Source: Paragordius varius (Eukaryota > Nematomorpha). From it: a stretch of DNA of 64,000 nucleotides. Each line of letters starts with the position of its first letter. The first letter of the stretch is position 1. The notes below the pieces were generated by a model. That model saw only the letters and a program-made list of their open reading frames with translations, was not told the DNA's origin and did not search any database. Shown here piece after piece: positions 36,201 through 45,401 of this stretch. Both the position numbers and the translations under genes were made by a program. The stretch covers positions 1,550,001-1,614,000 of the forward strand of contig OZ176057.1 of assembly GCA_964247055.1 (NCBI GenBank), read 5' to 3'.

Positions 36201-39200
36201 TTCAAGTTGGTCCTTGAACAATTCAAGTTGATCCTTGAACAGTTCAAATTGGTCCTTGAACAATTCAATTTGGTCCTTGAACAATTCAAGTTGGTCCTTG
36301 AACAATTCAAGTTGGTCCTTGAATTTGTAACTATGCCAAAAACTCTAAACCATTTAAATTAAATATTTTTTATATATTTTATTAAATTTTAGGTTATTAT
36401 CGTTATTTGCAATAGTAATTTTGATTATCCTAATTTAATTTTTAATAATTATGAACCTATTTAGTGTAAAATAATCAGAAATATTTGAAATAACCATCAT
36501 TTATTTAATTTTTCATAAAATATATTTATTGTATATTATAGAATAATCACAAATATAAATATATATATGATTATGAGTGTGTATAAGGATTTCCTGATGC
36601 TGCATTGATTAGATTTTTAGTTATTTTTTAATTTTAAAATTAAGCTTAAATACGTATAAATAATAAATACAACGAACTCTGATGTATTGAGGTAATTGAA
36701 CTAAATACAAACATCAAAATATTCGTATTAGAAAAAATCACCTTTTGCAATATTATAAAAGGGCAGAGATTATGATAGGTGAGATCGATTGTGTTATACA
36801 ATGGAATAATATTAAATTAATTTATTATATAATTCTAAAAAAGGACAGCACTAGACCATCGTCCCTATTGAATGATGCATTGTGTTTTTTAATTTCTATG
36901 ATTCGCGTATAAGACGCTTGTTATCATGTTATATTTTGTTGTTATGACCTTGATGTCGGCTATGTAGCGTTTTACATTGACAAACGTCTTCATAGAGACC
37001 CGAATCGGGTATTGTTAATTGGATGTATCCAGAATGTTCTCGTAAAAGAACGTTTTCATCTCCTTTTCCGCTATAGAGACAGTTACTGGATATCGCTAGC
37101 TAAAACCATTATATTTATTTTATAAATTTAACTTACATATTTGACATGAAATATCACACCTTATAAGTTGATTTAAACAGACGATAGTTTTCATGTATTT
37201 TAAAAAAATCGTCTATTTAACTAATATTTATATTTATTCCAAAAAATAAAATGATTATTATTTTATTTTATATTTTAGATTCTAGGAAGTATTCTAAATT
37301 ATCTGATCAAGATAAAAACGACTTATAAAGAGTGTTATTATAGCGGGTGAAAGTATAATAAATATGGCACGCTCTCTAGATATTAAATAACGTATCATTA
37401 GTAAATACAAACAAAATATAAATGAAAACACAAATCATGGAGGAAAAGATATAAAAAGGTTGATGATAGTATTGTTGCCCTTATTGAAGGCCAAATTACC
37501 ATAAATCCACTCATAACACTAAAATCACTAAATTGTTTTTAGTTGAAAAAAATATCCGCCTTTCTAATGCAACTATTAATAATGTTATCACAAAGCTTGG
37601 CATTACGATCAAACAAACTCATATTGAAATTGATAAGGTTAACGATCCTTTAAGTTTAATTAAACGAAAAGAATACGCCCTTTGGTTTAATGAAACCTTT
37701 GGCTGCGACTATTCCAAAATAGTGTTCATAGATGAGTCAGGATTCCATAACCATTTAAGAAGAAACTATGGAAGGTCTAAGAAGGGAACCAGAGCGATTG
37801 CAAAGTTGCCAAACGTTAAAGGAAGAAACGTTACTTTGATAGCAGCTCTAGGTTCGGCTGGAATAGTGTACTCACATATAGAGTCGGAAAGAAATGTTAA
37901 TGCTAATATTTTTGCAAATTTTTTTCAGAATCTCTGTATACATCTCAACTCATCTAATTTGGAAGATATTCATTTTATTTTGGATAACGCAAAAATTCAT
38001 AATAGAAATTCATTAAATAATATTGCCGCCATTTATTCCTATAAAATTTCATTTCTATCTCCATACAGCTTTATGCTAAATCCTATTGAAAATGCATTTT
38101 CCAAAATCATAAATTATGTTTGCAGCATGTTATCAAGGGACGTGGACATATCACTGTTCGAGTTAATTTTAGAAGCCTCTAAAGCTATCACAGAATCTGA
38201 TGTGATAGGATATACAAAATTGTTAATTAAGAATCTAATTAATGCAGCATCTGGAAATCCTTATACTCATAAATAATCATATATTTATATTTGTGATTAT
38301 TTAATATACAATAAATATATTTTATGAAAAATTAAATAAATGATGGTTATTTCAAATATTTTTGATTATTTTATACTAAATAGGTTCATAAGTTATAAAA
38401 ATTAAATTATGATAATCAAAATTACTATTGCAAATAACAATAATAACCTAAAATTTAATAAAAAATAAAAAAAATATTTAATTTAAATGGTTTAGAGTTT
38501 TTGGCATAGTTACAAATTCAAGGACCAACTTGAATTGTTCAAGGACCAACTTGAATTGTTCAAGGACCAACTTGAAATGTTCAAGGACCAGCTTGAATTG
38601 TTCAAGGACCAATTTGAATTGTTCAAGGACCAACTTGAATTGTTCAAGGACCAACTTGAACTGTTCAAGGACCAACTTGAATTGTTCAAGGACCAACTTG
38701 AATTGTTCAAGGACACTCTTGAAGTGTAAATGGTTTATTATAATAATGCAACCAAAATTAAATCAAACAATCTATTATAAATTGCCAAATGTATAGTGAA
38801 AGAAATATAGTTTAGCATAAAAAATGAAGTACAAAGGTAAAAATGAGAGCTAAATTAAGTATGGCATCTAAAAAAAACTTTATTTAACTAAAAATTTCAA
38901 CCAAGCAATTTGCTGGTCACCTGCTTCTCAAGTCTGAAAATAAAATAAGGGTGAACAATTCCTTGCTATATACAAAAATATGTATTATAAATAGGCTTGA
39001 ATTATGACTCAGTTTTTTACAAGAGCTGAATCGTCCATAATTCAGAGAGTATGGCTAATATTAGCCGCTTAGTTTTGGGTTTGAAGTATGTTGTAATGTG
39101 TAGTGGTATACGCAATCAAATTTAAATAGTAAAATAAAATTTTTATTATCAAAATCACATGGGAACCAGTAATTAAGGGGGTGGAACCGAGTTCCATCCC

Positions 39201-42008
39201 AATGTAACCGGTTCTTATTAACACTTCGATTCGAATTGGGGTGTCTAAATACCCCAGACTAAATTAAAATTAATATTTATAAAAAACTACTGAAGGAAAC
39301 GGTCCCAATTTAAATTTATGTTTCTATCCTGATAAATATTATATAAATATGCCAAAATATCTTGATAAAATTTTGTTTTGAAAAAAAGCTCCATCTCAAA
39401 CTACTTAGACGCCATTTTTATTTTACAAAATTTTTGCAAAATATCGTCTTCATTTAATTTTAAGGGTAAAACTAAAGCTAATTTTTTATATAAATTACAT
39501 CTAACATTGATAGAAATAGAAAAAGCGGTTTAGATTGTATAATTTTTCAATTTTACAATTTGACACATGTCACGTTGACGAAATTTTCACCTTTCGGTTT
39601 TAGCTTAAAATAAGTAATATCAAGTATTTTTGAATAAAATTTTTTATATATTTCGGTTTATTAACGGTAGATAAGTGCAAAATTTTGCCATGGTTTCGAT
39701 TCCTTCTATATTTTTTAAAGAATTTAATTTAAACAGGCCTGGGGTATCCAACTACCCCAATTTGAATCGAAGGACTAAAATGAGTGTGTTGTATCCAAGT
39801 GTTCCAAGCTCTGCTTTCCAGTGATAGGGGCATAGTATATGGGTATTACATACTTATGCCCTCCCTTCCTTTTATTAATAGTAAAAATTATTATTTATAA
39901 TGGACATGGTATTGCTAGCACATACATTAAGGCCCTTTGATTCTATTTTGTTTTTATAATAATTCATTTTTTTTACTCCTAATATTCAAATCTTTATCAA
40001 AAATATTCATATGATATTTTTGAATTTTTATGTAAATTAAATAGGTTTTGCATGGATTTATGATATGAAAAAATTTATAAAATCTAAGTATAAAATTATT
40101 GTATAAGTGCCATCTAATTATTGCTACATTAAGGATTTAAGTCCTTATCATCATTTATATGGATAAAACGTAAAAATATAAAATAAATATTTTTTTCTAA
40201 AAGACAATCATATTTTTGTAATATTGAATTATTTTTATAAATAGTCGTTATTTGAAATTGCCAAGTATATGGAAATGACATGTATATTGATAATAAATCA
40301 ATTAATTATATATACCATTTATAATTCAAATCGCCCTTGAACAATTCAAATTCACCCTTAAACAATTCAAATTCACTTTTAAACAATTCAAATTCACCCT
40401 AAAAATAAATTATGTGTTTTCGAACTGATATAACTCATTAATATGAAATATATGTTAATGTTATAGTTTATTATTTTTTCAGTATTATTTTAATTTTAAA
40501 CATAATTTTTATTTTTTAAAAATATATTAAAATATAGGTAATTTTTAATCTCAAAAAACATGTTATTTATTTTAGGGTGAATTTGAATTGTTCGAAGGTG
40601 AATTTGAATTGTTTAAGGGTGAAATTGAATTGTTCGAGGATGGATTTGAATTGTTTACATATGAAAAAAATTAAGGTTAATAAAATATGAATATAATATC
40701 CTTTTAAAAAAATGTTTGTCGTTATATACTTACGTTTTTTTTCTGTTTAAATTAAATTTAATTCCATCTATAGGTCCGGATGGCCTTATAGCCCAGGGAC
40801 CACGTTTTGAAGTACGAAATACCCAAGGTCAAACTATATTTGCAGTTACTCCTGATAACATGACTATACGCATAAATACACTCAATGTCAATGGTATTAT
40901 ATTCGATAAAAAAAATTTATTTGAAATAAAAATAAAAAAAAAATATTTATTATCATAATCGAAAATATATTTTTTAAACAATAATAAAGACTTATTATTT
41001 AATTAATTTGATATAATCATTAAAATATAGTATACCATTAACAATTCGAAATCATCCTCAAATAAATTACATGTTTTGTAAGAGAGTAAAAACTAATTTT
41101 TCCATATATTCCCCTCAAATAAAATATTTGTTTTAAATTAAAACAATATCTGAAATAATAAACTATGACCATAAAGTTTTATTTTCAATTAATAATTTAT
41201 ATAAGCCTGAAAACACATAATTTATTTTTAAGGTGAATGTGAATTGTTTAAGGGTGAATTTTGAATTGTTTAAGGGTGAATTTTGAATTGTTTAAGGGTG
41301 AATTTTGAATTGTTCAAGGGTAAATTTGAACTGTAAATGGTGTAGTACATTCTAGATTTTATAAAGATATATTTTCGTTTTTTAGATCACAAAAAATATT
41401 TTTTGAAAGCTAGTTTTTATTTATAGACAAATTCTGAAAATAAACTCTTATTTGGAATTTAAAATATTATATTTTATGTTTGATTTTTACCTTGAGTAGA
41501 TAATTATTTTAATAAATTTAAACCTTTAATACAATGTATTAATCAAAAATTTTGCTTATATATGTCGAGTTTAGTAATTTTGATTGGTTTTTTTGTATCT
41601 TTTTAGGGTTTAAAAATTATTTTCGGTTTTGAAAGTTTATAAAATATTATGAAATTATTAAATATAAAATTGGAAATATACGGTCCAACATCATAATTTA
41701 ATTGTTATAAAATCATCATTATTTGCAAAAACAGGATATAAATTTAGAATATAATCTAATAAATCTATATAAAAATTGAAATTATACAGACAAAACATAA
41801 AAATAAAAAGAATTTTTTTTATAAAAGACAATCATACTTTTATAAATCTTGATCTTTCTAAATAAATCTCACTGTTTGAAAGTGCAAAGTATGGAATAGA
41901 TTGTATATTTCAAATTGTAGCTATGTAATTTATATAAGATTTTTGGAAAAATAACACTTTTCTTTATATTTTTACGTTTTGTCCGTATTTTACTCTATAT
42001 AGCTTATA

Positions 42009-42051
<43 letters not shown>

Positions 42052-43470
42052 TTTATACTAATTTTTTGACTTGTTATTTTATAATGATGATTTTATTTTG
42101 TAATGGTTAAATTATGATGTGATTTAAACCTAAACCTATATATGTTTTATTTAATATATGACTTTATTCAATTTAAAGTTTTTTCGCTAAAATTATTCAA
42201 TTTAAAGATCGCACTTAAAGTCATTCTTTAATATCCGCATATTTTCCAAAGGAATATATCTATCATATATTCAATTGTTCAAGGTAAATATGGTGCAAAA
42301 TTCCGTGAATCCTTACAGACGCCTCTTATACGATCACCTCCTTCGGAACCTTTAAGGTTATTTTAGAGAAATTATTAAAATTTTCAAAGGTTTAAAACTT
42401 AATCACATGTGAATTTTATAAAGCATAGCCGTACGTTATTTAAACGTTGATTTTTTTTATTAACAGTATTTAAATGTATGTTAACTGCATCTATCTTTTC
42501 CACTGATATATAATATAAAAATCAAGAGTTAAAAATATTATTCCTTTAGTAAGTATTTTTACAATTTCATCTTTACAGTGAAATTTAAAATTATACATAC
42601 GACAATACGTAAACGTATAAAGACAAATGTTTTTTTTAAAGACAACCATACATAAAGCTAATTACAACTATGAACATTATTTAATTACAATTATAAATTA
42701 GTTTTTAATTTGCTTCCCTATTTCATACTTTTCAATTTGAAACAATGAGTTATAGATTAAAAAAAAAGTTTTTAAAAAATATGGTCGGCTTTTTAATCGA
42801 AAAAATAATTGCCTTTATATACCATTTAGAATTCAAATTCACCCTTGAACAATTCAAAATCACACTAAAAAATAAATCATGCGTTTTCGAGCTCATATAA
42901 CTCAACAATAATATAAAATATTTTCTTATGGCATAGTTATTATTTTTTCAGTATTATATTAATTTTAATTTCATTTTTTAAAAATATTAAAAAAATATGT
43001 AATTTTTAATTTTGAAAAACACACAATTTATTTTAGGGTGAATTTTAATTGTTCGTGGGCGAATTTTAATTATTTGAGGGTGAATTTAAAATGTAAATGG
43101 TATAATATAAATTTATCCTATATATATATATATATATATATATAGGATCGAATCCCTAAACCGACCCATAGAATTTGAGGCAAATGGGTTGGACATAAAA
43201 ACGTTAGCAGGTCCGTTAAGTATATTAGCTCTTACAGACATCTCTTTCCTTAGTTCTCAGGGCGGCAAAATAATTTTTAAGGGTGGGGCCATCCATTTCC
43301 CCAATTTGATTGAACAGCACGCGGTAAAAACGATAGAATTAGAAAATGAACCATCCCAAACAAATGTTAATTACAAAGGCATTTTTCAAGTTTGCCTTTG
43401 TGAGAATGGGAAATTATTTATAGCGCTACCTGAGCACATTTGTATGGCCGATCCTACATTCTGCAATTAA
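25261..43470 (+). CDS. Gamma/delta/zeta-type sarcoglycan, seven exons
   Basis: Exons: 25261-26023, 32040-32155, 32954-33055, 33384-33471, 40774-40893, 42284-42356, 43146-43470. All junctions are GT-AG and phases match (1, 0, 0, 1, 1, 2), giving about 528 residues. Sarcoglycans are type II membrane glycoproteins of the dystrophin-associated complex at the muscle plasma membrane. Identifying features are the cytoplasmic/TM block IYGWRKRCLYFWILLLTTLA, then RGMGNIRF, GPRFEVRNTQGQTIFA, and the C-terminal cysteine knot CLCENGKLFIA with CMADPTFCN. The cytoplasmic N-terminus is about 255 residues, against about 35 in human delta-sarcoglycan, and is rich in Asn and Ser. The extracellular part is of normal length. 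Introns of 6.0 and 7.3 kb hold transposons. A polyadenylation signal AATAAA follows at about 43505. I cannot separate gamma, delta and zeta; an invertebrate single-copy ancestor is likely. Confidence 0.9.
26322..26795. mobile_element. Family E MITE
   Basis: It opens AACACTTCATTATCTTTT, then GGGGTAGTTTTTTCAGAGC. It closes with the inverse (GCTCTTTGATATAAAACT, then CCCCAAAAGGTAATGAAG). About 474 bp, A+T-rich, in sarcoglycan intron 1. Confidence 0.7.
26830..27360. mobile_element. Family A MITE (expanded interior)
   Basis: It opens ATCATTTATAATTCAAAT and closes GGGTGAATTTGAATAAAT then GG. The interior holds extra A+T-rich sequence, so this copy is longer than the usual 300-400 bp and may itself carry an insertion. 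Confidence 0.6.
27466..27655. mobile_element. Hairpin MITE sharing ends with the decayed Tc1-like element
   Basis: The arms (ATATTTGGTAAAGAAT, then AACAAGAGCTCTATGG and its inverse) are separated by only about 35 bp, so the whole unit can fold into a long hairpin. The same arm sequence flanks the decayed transposase at 33777-35853, which marks this as a probable deletion derivative. Confidence 0.75.
27689..28271. mobile_element. Family C element
   Basis: It opens AACACTTCGATTCAAATT, with AAATACCCCAGAC, CTTCGACGCCATTTTTAT and CCATGGTTTCAATTCC in the interior. It closes GTATCCAAGTGTT. It is in the opposite orientation to the 23.7 kb copy. About 580 bp, non-coding. Confidence 0.78.
28303..28482. 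mobile_element. Family G hairpin MITE
   Basis: It opens CAGTATGCATATCAATGG, then TTGCTTATTTTACC and GTTGGGCAAT. It closes ATTGCCCAACAATAGTG, then AATAAGCAACCATC and GCACACTG. TA flanks both ends. A half copy is visible at 45425-45470. Confidence 0.7.
28530..28776. mobile_element. Family B MITE
   Basis: It opens CAGTAAAACTTGAAAATA, then CGGACAAAACGTAAAAAT. It closes TTTTTCCGTATAATTT, then TTTTTAGTGTA. A second, left-truncated copy follows at about 28868-29075 (closing TTTTGACTGTA). Confidence 0.7.
29103..29117. repeat. Homopolymer run of 15 G
   Basis: An uninterrupted run of about 15 G sits directly after a family B remnant. It is conspicuous in DNA this A+T-rich. Length is likely to be polymorphic or to contain sequencing error. 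Confidence 0.9.
29612..29738. mobile_element. Family F short MITE
   Basis: The left end is degraded (CACAGTATAGTAAG). The right end is better kept (CATTTGGTGTTTTTTACC, then ATATTCTACTGTA). It is an A+T-rich, non-coding unit in sarcoglycan intron 1. Confidence 0.4.
30593..30832. mobile_element. Family B MITE
   Basis: The right end is especially well preserved: GGTATGGTTGTCTTTT, ATTTTTACGTTTTGTCCG and TTTTTACCGTA. The left end has TATACGGACAAAACG. A short plus-strand open frame across it is only the MITE. Confidence 0.7.
31012..31132. mobile_element. Family F short MITE (best copy)
   Basis: It opens ACAGTAGCATATGGAATC and closes TTTTACCATACGCTACTG then TG. About 121 bp with matching ends, in sarcoglycan intron 1. 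Confidence 0.6.
31518..31720. mobile_element. Family A MITE
   Basis: It opens TACCATTTCTAATTCAAA with CACCC-type repeats. It closes GAGGGTGAATTTGAATTG then TAAATGGTA. It is compact (about 200 bp) and TA-flanked, in sarcoglycan intron 1. Confidence 0.75.
32040..32155 (+). CDS. Sarcoglycan exon 2: transmembrane segment
   Basis: Acceptor CAAATAG, donor TGG|GTTATA. It completes the Gly codon split by intron 1 and encodes IYGWRKRC, one of the most conserved sarcoglycan motifs. A hydrophobic signal anchor (FWILLLTTLALLNLALTAW) follows, then MRLLRFHW. Phase 1 in, phase 0 out. The basic residues before the helix fit type II topology. Confidence 0.92.
32586..32921. mobile_element. Family B MITE
   Basis: It opens CGGACAAAACGTAAAAAC. 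It closes TTTTTACGTTGTGTCCGT, then TTTACTGTA. It lies in intron 2 of the sarcoglycan gene, ending about 30 bp before exon 3. The open frame across it is not a gene. Confidence 0.65.
32954..33055 (+). CDS. Sarcoglycan exon 3
   Basis: Acceptor ATATATAG, donor CAG|GTAACA; 34 codons in phase 0. It encodes RGMGNIRFTPTQTFLNG, equivalent to the DGMGNLRI region just outside the membrane in vertebrate sarcoglycans, and ends HIANIESPQ. Confidence 0.9.
33384..33471 (+). CDS. Sarcoglycan exon 4
   Basis: Acceptor AAAACTAG, donor TTGG|GTTAGT; 88 nt, phase 0 in and phase 1 out. It encodes NGNLNLKADRNIILNAMRS, matching the position of the vertebrate PGNALYFKSARNVTVNIL stretch. NTT in MRSDNTTAN is a potential N-glycosylation site. 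Confidence 0.88.
33777..35853 (-). pseudogene. Decayed Tc1/mariner-type DNA transposon
   Basis: Inverted arms of about 170 bp (33777-33950 and 35690-35853) include TTTGGTAAAGAATGG, AACAAGAGCTCTATGG and a GAAGGGCGTCG block. Between them, minus-strand sequence near 34900-34530 still reads like a DDE transposase. It has ESGF, then QKAFNGETVKAFLEESL, VICDNAPIHKC (second catalytic Asp) and LPPYSPQLNPI, with stops and frameshifts in between. A plus-strand scrap at about 34185-34250 (SLFNPIECFFSNII) suggests a second transposase fragment. It lies in intron 4 of the sarcoglycan gene and is inactive. Confidence 0.75.
36170..38733 (+). mobile_element. DD34E Tc1-like transposon with ~0.5 kb repeat-bearing inverted termini
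   Basis: The left terminus (36170-36624) and right terminus (38222-38733) are inverted copies. Each starts CCATTTACACTTCAAGAG, runs through a tandem array of 21-bp units (core GAACAATTCAAGTTGGTCC; about 6-7 units left, 9-10 right), and continues into matching unique sequence. The match extends into the transposase gene: the left arm contains the inverse of the last 15-20 codons. The transposase lies at about 37280-38276. The element sits inside a hAT-like element within sarcoglycan intron 4. Confidence 0.82.
37280..38276 (+). pseudogene. Tc1/mariner-IS630 superfamily transposase, N-terminus broken
   Basis: Codons from 37533 to the stop at 38276 form an intact 247-residue catalytic part. The triad is D67 (VFIDESGFH), D151 (FILDNAKIH) and E186 (SPYSFMLNPIENAF); 34 residues separate the last two, i.e. 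DD34E. Upstream (about 37280-37530) the helix-turn-helix region is still readable (AGESIINMARSLDIK, then RIISKYKQNINEN, then DDSIVALIEGQITINP). It is interrupted by an in-frame TAA and at least one frameshift, so full-length protein cannot be made. The catalytic part shows no damage, so inactivation looks recent. Terminal inverted repeats flank it. Confidence 0.88.
39219..39803. mobile_element. Family C element nested in the hAT-like element
   Basis: It opens AACACTTCGATTCGAATT and closes GTATCCAAGTGTT. The interior matches the 27.7 kb copy block by block (AAATACCCCAGAC, GGAAACGGTCCCAAT, GACGCCATTTTTAT). It inserted about 10 bp from the hAT-like right tip. Confidence 0.75.
40158..40749. mobile_element. 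Family B MITE split by a family A insertion
   Basis: The left half (ATGGATAAAACGTAAAAA, then AAGACAATCATATTTT) and right half (AATATGAATATAAT, then TGTTTGTCGTTATATACT) are separated by the family A copy at 40314-40656. This gives a relative age: B is older than A here. It ends about 25 bp before sarcoglycan exon 5. Confidence 0.6.
40314..40656. mobile_element. Family A MITE
   Basis: It opens TACCATTTATAATTCAAA, with three to four GAACAATTCAAATTCACCC-type units. The shared core includes TTATTATTTTTTCAGTA. It closes with GGGTGAATTTGAATTG units. The terminal AAATGG is lost. Confidence 0.75.
40774..40893 (+). CDS. Sarcoglycan exon 5
   Basis: Acceptor CTATAG, donor AATG|GTATTA; 120 nt, phase 1-1. 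It encodes PDGLIAQGPRFEVRNTQGQ, then TIFAVTPDNMTIRINTLNVN. The FEV...G..IF core is diagnostic of the sarcoglycan extracellular domain. It contains an NMT sequon. It follows immediately after a family B MITE that is interrupted by a family A copy. Confidence 0.92.
41034..41340. mobile_element. Family A MITE
   Basis: It opens TACCATTAACAATTCGAA. It closes with four units of AAGGGTGAATTTTGAATT, then CTGTAAATGG. The right end has more repeat units than the left. Confidence 0.75.
41775..41992. mobile_element. Family B MITE
   Basis: It opens AAAAATTGAAATTATACA, then GACAAAACATAAAAAT. It closes TTTTTACGTTTTGTCCG, then TATTTTACT. It lies in sarcoglycan intron 5. Confidence 0.6.
42284..42356 (+). CDS. 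Sarcoglycan exon 6 (73 nt)
   Basis: I found this exon by looking for the segment needed to join exon 5 (phase 1) to exon 7 (phase 2). Acceptor TTCAAG, donor TTTAAG|GTTATT; 2+69+2 nt, open. It encodes KYGAKFRESLQTPLIRSPP then SEPL and an Arg across the junction. It aligns with the vertebrate FPKSIETPNVRADPFKELR stretch. The bases just before the acceptor (CAATTGTTCAAG) happen to resemble the family A repeat. Confidence 0.85.
42579..43100. mobile_element. Family B left part truncated by a family A MITE
   Basis: The left 240 bp is family B (CAGTGAAATTTAAAATTA, ACAACCATAC, ATATGGTCGGCTTTTT). At about 42822 family A begins (TACCATTTAGAATTCAAA) and runs to TAAATGG at 43100. No family B right end follows, so it was lost or replaced. 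Sarcoglycan exon 7 starts 45 bp later. Confidence 0.6.
43146..43470 (+). CDS. Sarcoglycan exon 7 (last coding exon)
   Basis: The acceptor is TATATAG at the end of a TA tract. It begins in phase 2 (IESLNRPIEFEANG) and runs to TAA. The end carries the sarcoglycan cysteine cluster: CLCENGKLF, then CMADPTFC and a final Asn. Vertebrate relatives end with the same C-x-C...C...C spacing. AATAAA lies about 35 nt after the stop. Confidence 0.93.
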
Positions 43471-44102
43471 ATGAATGCGGAGTGGGGGGGAATGGGTTTT
43501 GTGCAATAAACTTAAACAACGACACACATTTATCCTTATTGTCTTTTTATAAAATTAAAAAACCAACTTTTTTTAAATCCCAAATATAAAATGATATTTA
43601 GTCTTCTAGTATATATTATAATTCAATCCGCAGAGTTTTCCTGTATAAGTAAAGCTACGATGTTTTTTATAAAATATACTTAATAGATAAAACGATGCTT
43701 TATTACAAAATCAAAAATATTTCACCAAAGCTTATTAGTTTTTATAAATGTTTGCTAAGGTTTTTCACAAATTATATTAAATTATCATTTATTGTGAAAA
43801 TTTTTAGATATATATAATAGTATAAATGCAAAATATTTTGTAAAAAAACCTTAAAATGCGTATATATCTTAAATACTCTATTTTTTACATATAGCATATA
43901 GTTAAAATTTACCGAATTTTGATTTTTTATTATCCAAAAGGCCCCACCCCCATAGACATTGAAATTGTGTGCATTTATTTTTATCAAAAAATTTAATTTA
44001 GACTCATAATATTTTAATCATTTATGACGCTTCTCTATTGAATAAAGTTTCTATGATCTGCAATATTATTTGTGTATGTGCAATTACATCTTATTAAAAT
44101 TA

Positions 44103-44397
44103 CAGTAAAAACTGAAATTATACAGAACAAAACGTAAAAATAAAAAGACAAATATTTTTTTCTAAAAGACAGCCAACCATACTTTTTAAATCTCGATTAT
44201 ATAACTAATTGTTTTAAACTGCAAAGTATAAAATTGAAATGTAAATTGGTGAAACAATCCATTTTTATTATACGATTATGATATATTAATTTTTAGAGGA
44301 TAAATTATGGTTACCAAAGTATGGTTGTATTTTGAAAAAAAAAACTATTGTTTCTATATTATTAAGTTTTGTCCGTATAATTTCCATTTGTAATGTA
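44103..44397. mobile_element. Family B MITE
   Basis: It opens CAGTAAAAACTGAAATTA, then AACAAAACGTAAAAAT. It closes AAGTTTTGTCCGTATAAT, then TTGTAATGTA. It is 3' of the sarcoglycan gene. Confidence 0.7.
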
Positions 44398-45019
44398 AGT
44401 TAAATAATAGGGTTATCAAAAAAAAATTTTCTTGTCTGGATAATTTCAATTTTTACTCTAATTTGGTTCCATAAAATGCATTTGATAAGCAAAGAATATT
44501 TTTAATTAATATTTTTGTTGTACTATATGATATTATTTTAAATTTATATATTTATAATAAATTTAATTTGTAATTTGTTGGATACATGCAGTATTATATT
44601 TCCTGGTCATTAAATATTTGGCCATCATTTTTTATGTTTAAAATAAAAAAAATTTAGATAGTATATAATGTAATTTGTATAAAAATTCAGTTTTTTAAGA
44701 TTAATAAGGTATCATTAATTTTAATTAACGGCAAAATTTGTGTTATTTACATAGTATATTTAAAAACTTGAAAATAATACAAAATATTATCGCATGATTC
44801 AAGCTTTTTTGCGTCTTCTCGAAAACTCATTAGTTGATTAAAAGAGGCCGAGCCTATTATAATAAATGATTCAAACGCCTAAATAACTGACATTAAATAT
44901 ATAATAATTTTTCTTGTGTTTGCCTCCATTTTTGGCTTCGTTAAAAATAATAAATACATGCATTTAAATGGTTGCGTAGGAAAAAAATGTTTATTCTACA
45001 TTTTGTTGTTTTTAATATA

Positions 45020-45401
45020 CCATTTACAGTTCAAGTTCACCCTTAAACAATTCAAATTCACCCTTGAACAATTCAAATTCACCCTTGAACAATTTAAATT
45101 CACCCTCATACAATTCAAATTCACCCTAAAAATAAATTATGAAACTTCGGTCTTATATAATTCATCATTAAAATCAAATATATTTTTATGGCAAAGTTTA
45201 TTATTTTTTCAGTATTATTTTGATTTACAAAATTTCTTTTTTTATAAATATAAAAAATATATCTAATATATGATCTTAAAAAACACATAATTTATTTTAG
45301 GGTAAAAATGAATTGTTAGAGGGTTGAATTGTTCAAGGGTGAATTTGAATTGTTCAAGGGTGAATTTCAATTGTTTAAGGGTGAATTTGAACTGTAAATG
45401 G
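45020..45401. mobile_element. Family A MITE (textbook copy)
   Basis: It opens TACCATTTACAGTTCAAG with four CACCC-type repeat units, then AAAAATAAATTATG. The core TTATTATTTTTTCAGTA follows. The right end has GGGTGAATTTGAATTG units and TAAATGGTA. The frame that crosses it encodes only repeat (LKQFKFTLEQFKFTL) and is not a gene. Confidence 0.85.

Larger units (their letters stand above)
35957..39813. mobile_element. hAT-like element with 8-bp target duplication, carrying nested insertions
   Basis: The left tip CAGGACTTGGAAC pairs with the inverse of the right tip (GTTCCAAGCTCTG). The flanks are ATTTCCAG (35949-35956) and CTTTCCAG (39814-39821), a 7/8 match of hAT size. The left 170 bp is dense in GGAACCG/CGGTTCC blocks, and 39165-39213 has the mirrored GGAACCGAG and AACCGGTTC. 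An uninterrupted paralogue of the target sits at 33640-33775, with CTTTCCAG at 33730-33737. Inside lie the DD34E transposon (36170-38733) and a family C copy (39219-39803). No hAT transposase is visible, so it is non-autonomous. Confidence 0.6.

Noticed and set aside
36086-36310. Minus-strand frame of NCSRTNL repeats, and the matching frames in both strands at 38478-38796
   Set aside because: They are translations of the 21-bp tandem units in the inverted ends of the DD34E transposon. Four frames are open at once only because the unit is a multiple of 3 and lacks stops.
38520-38730. Regular short repeats that might suggest a CRISPR array
   Set aside because: There are no spacers. The units are head-to-tail, occur in inverted copies at both ends of a transposon, and the genome is eukaryotic.
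44916-45266. Open frame of 116 codons
   Set aside because: It crosses a family A MITE and its repetitive QFKFTL part is only the MITE repeat. There is no initiation context or splice support.
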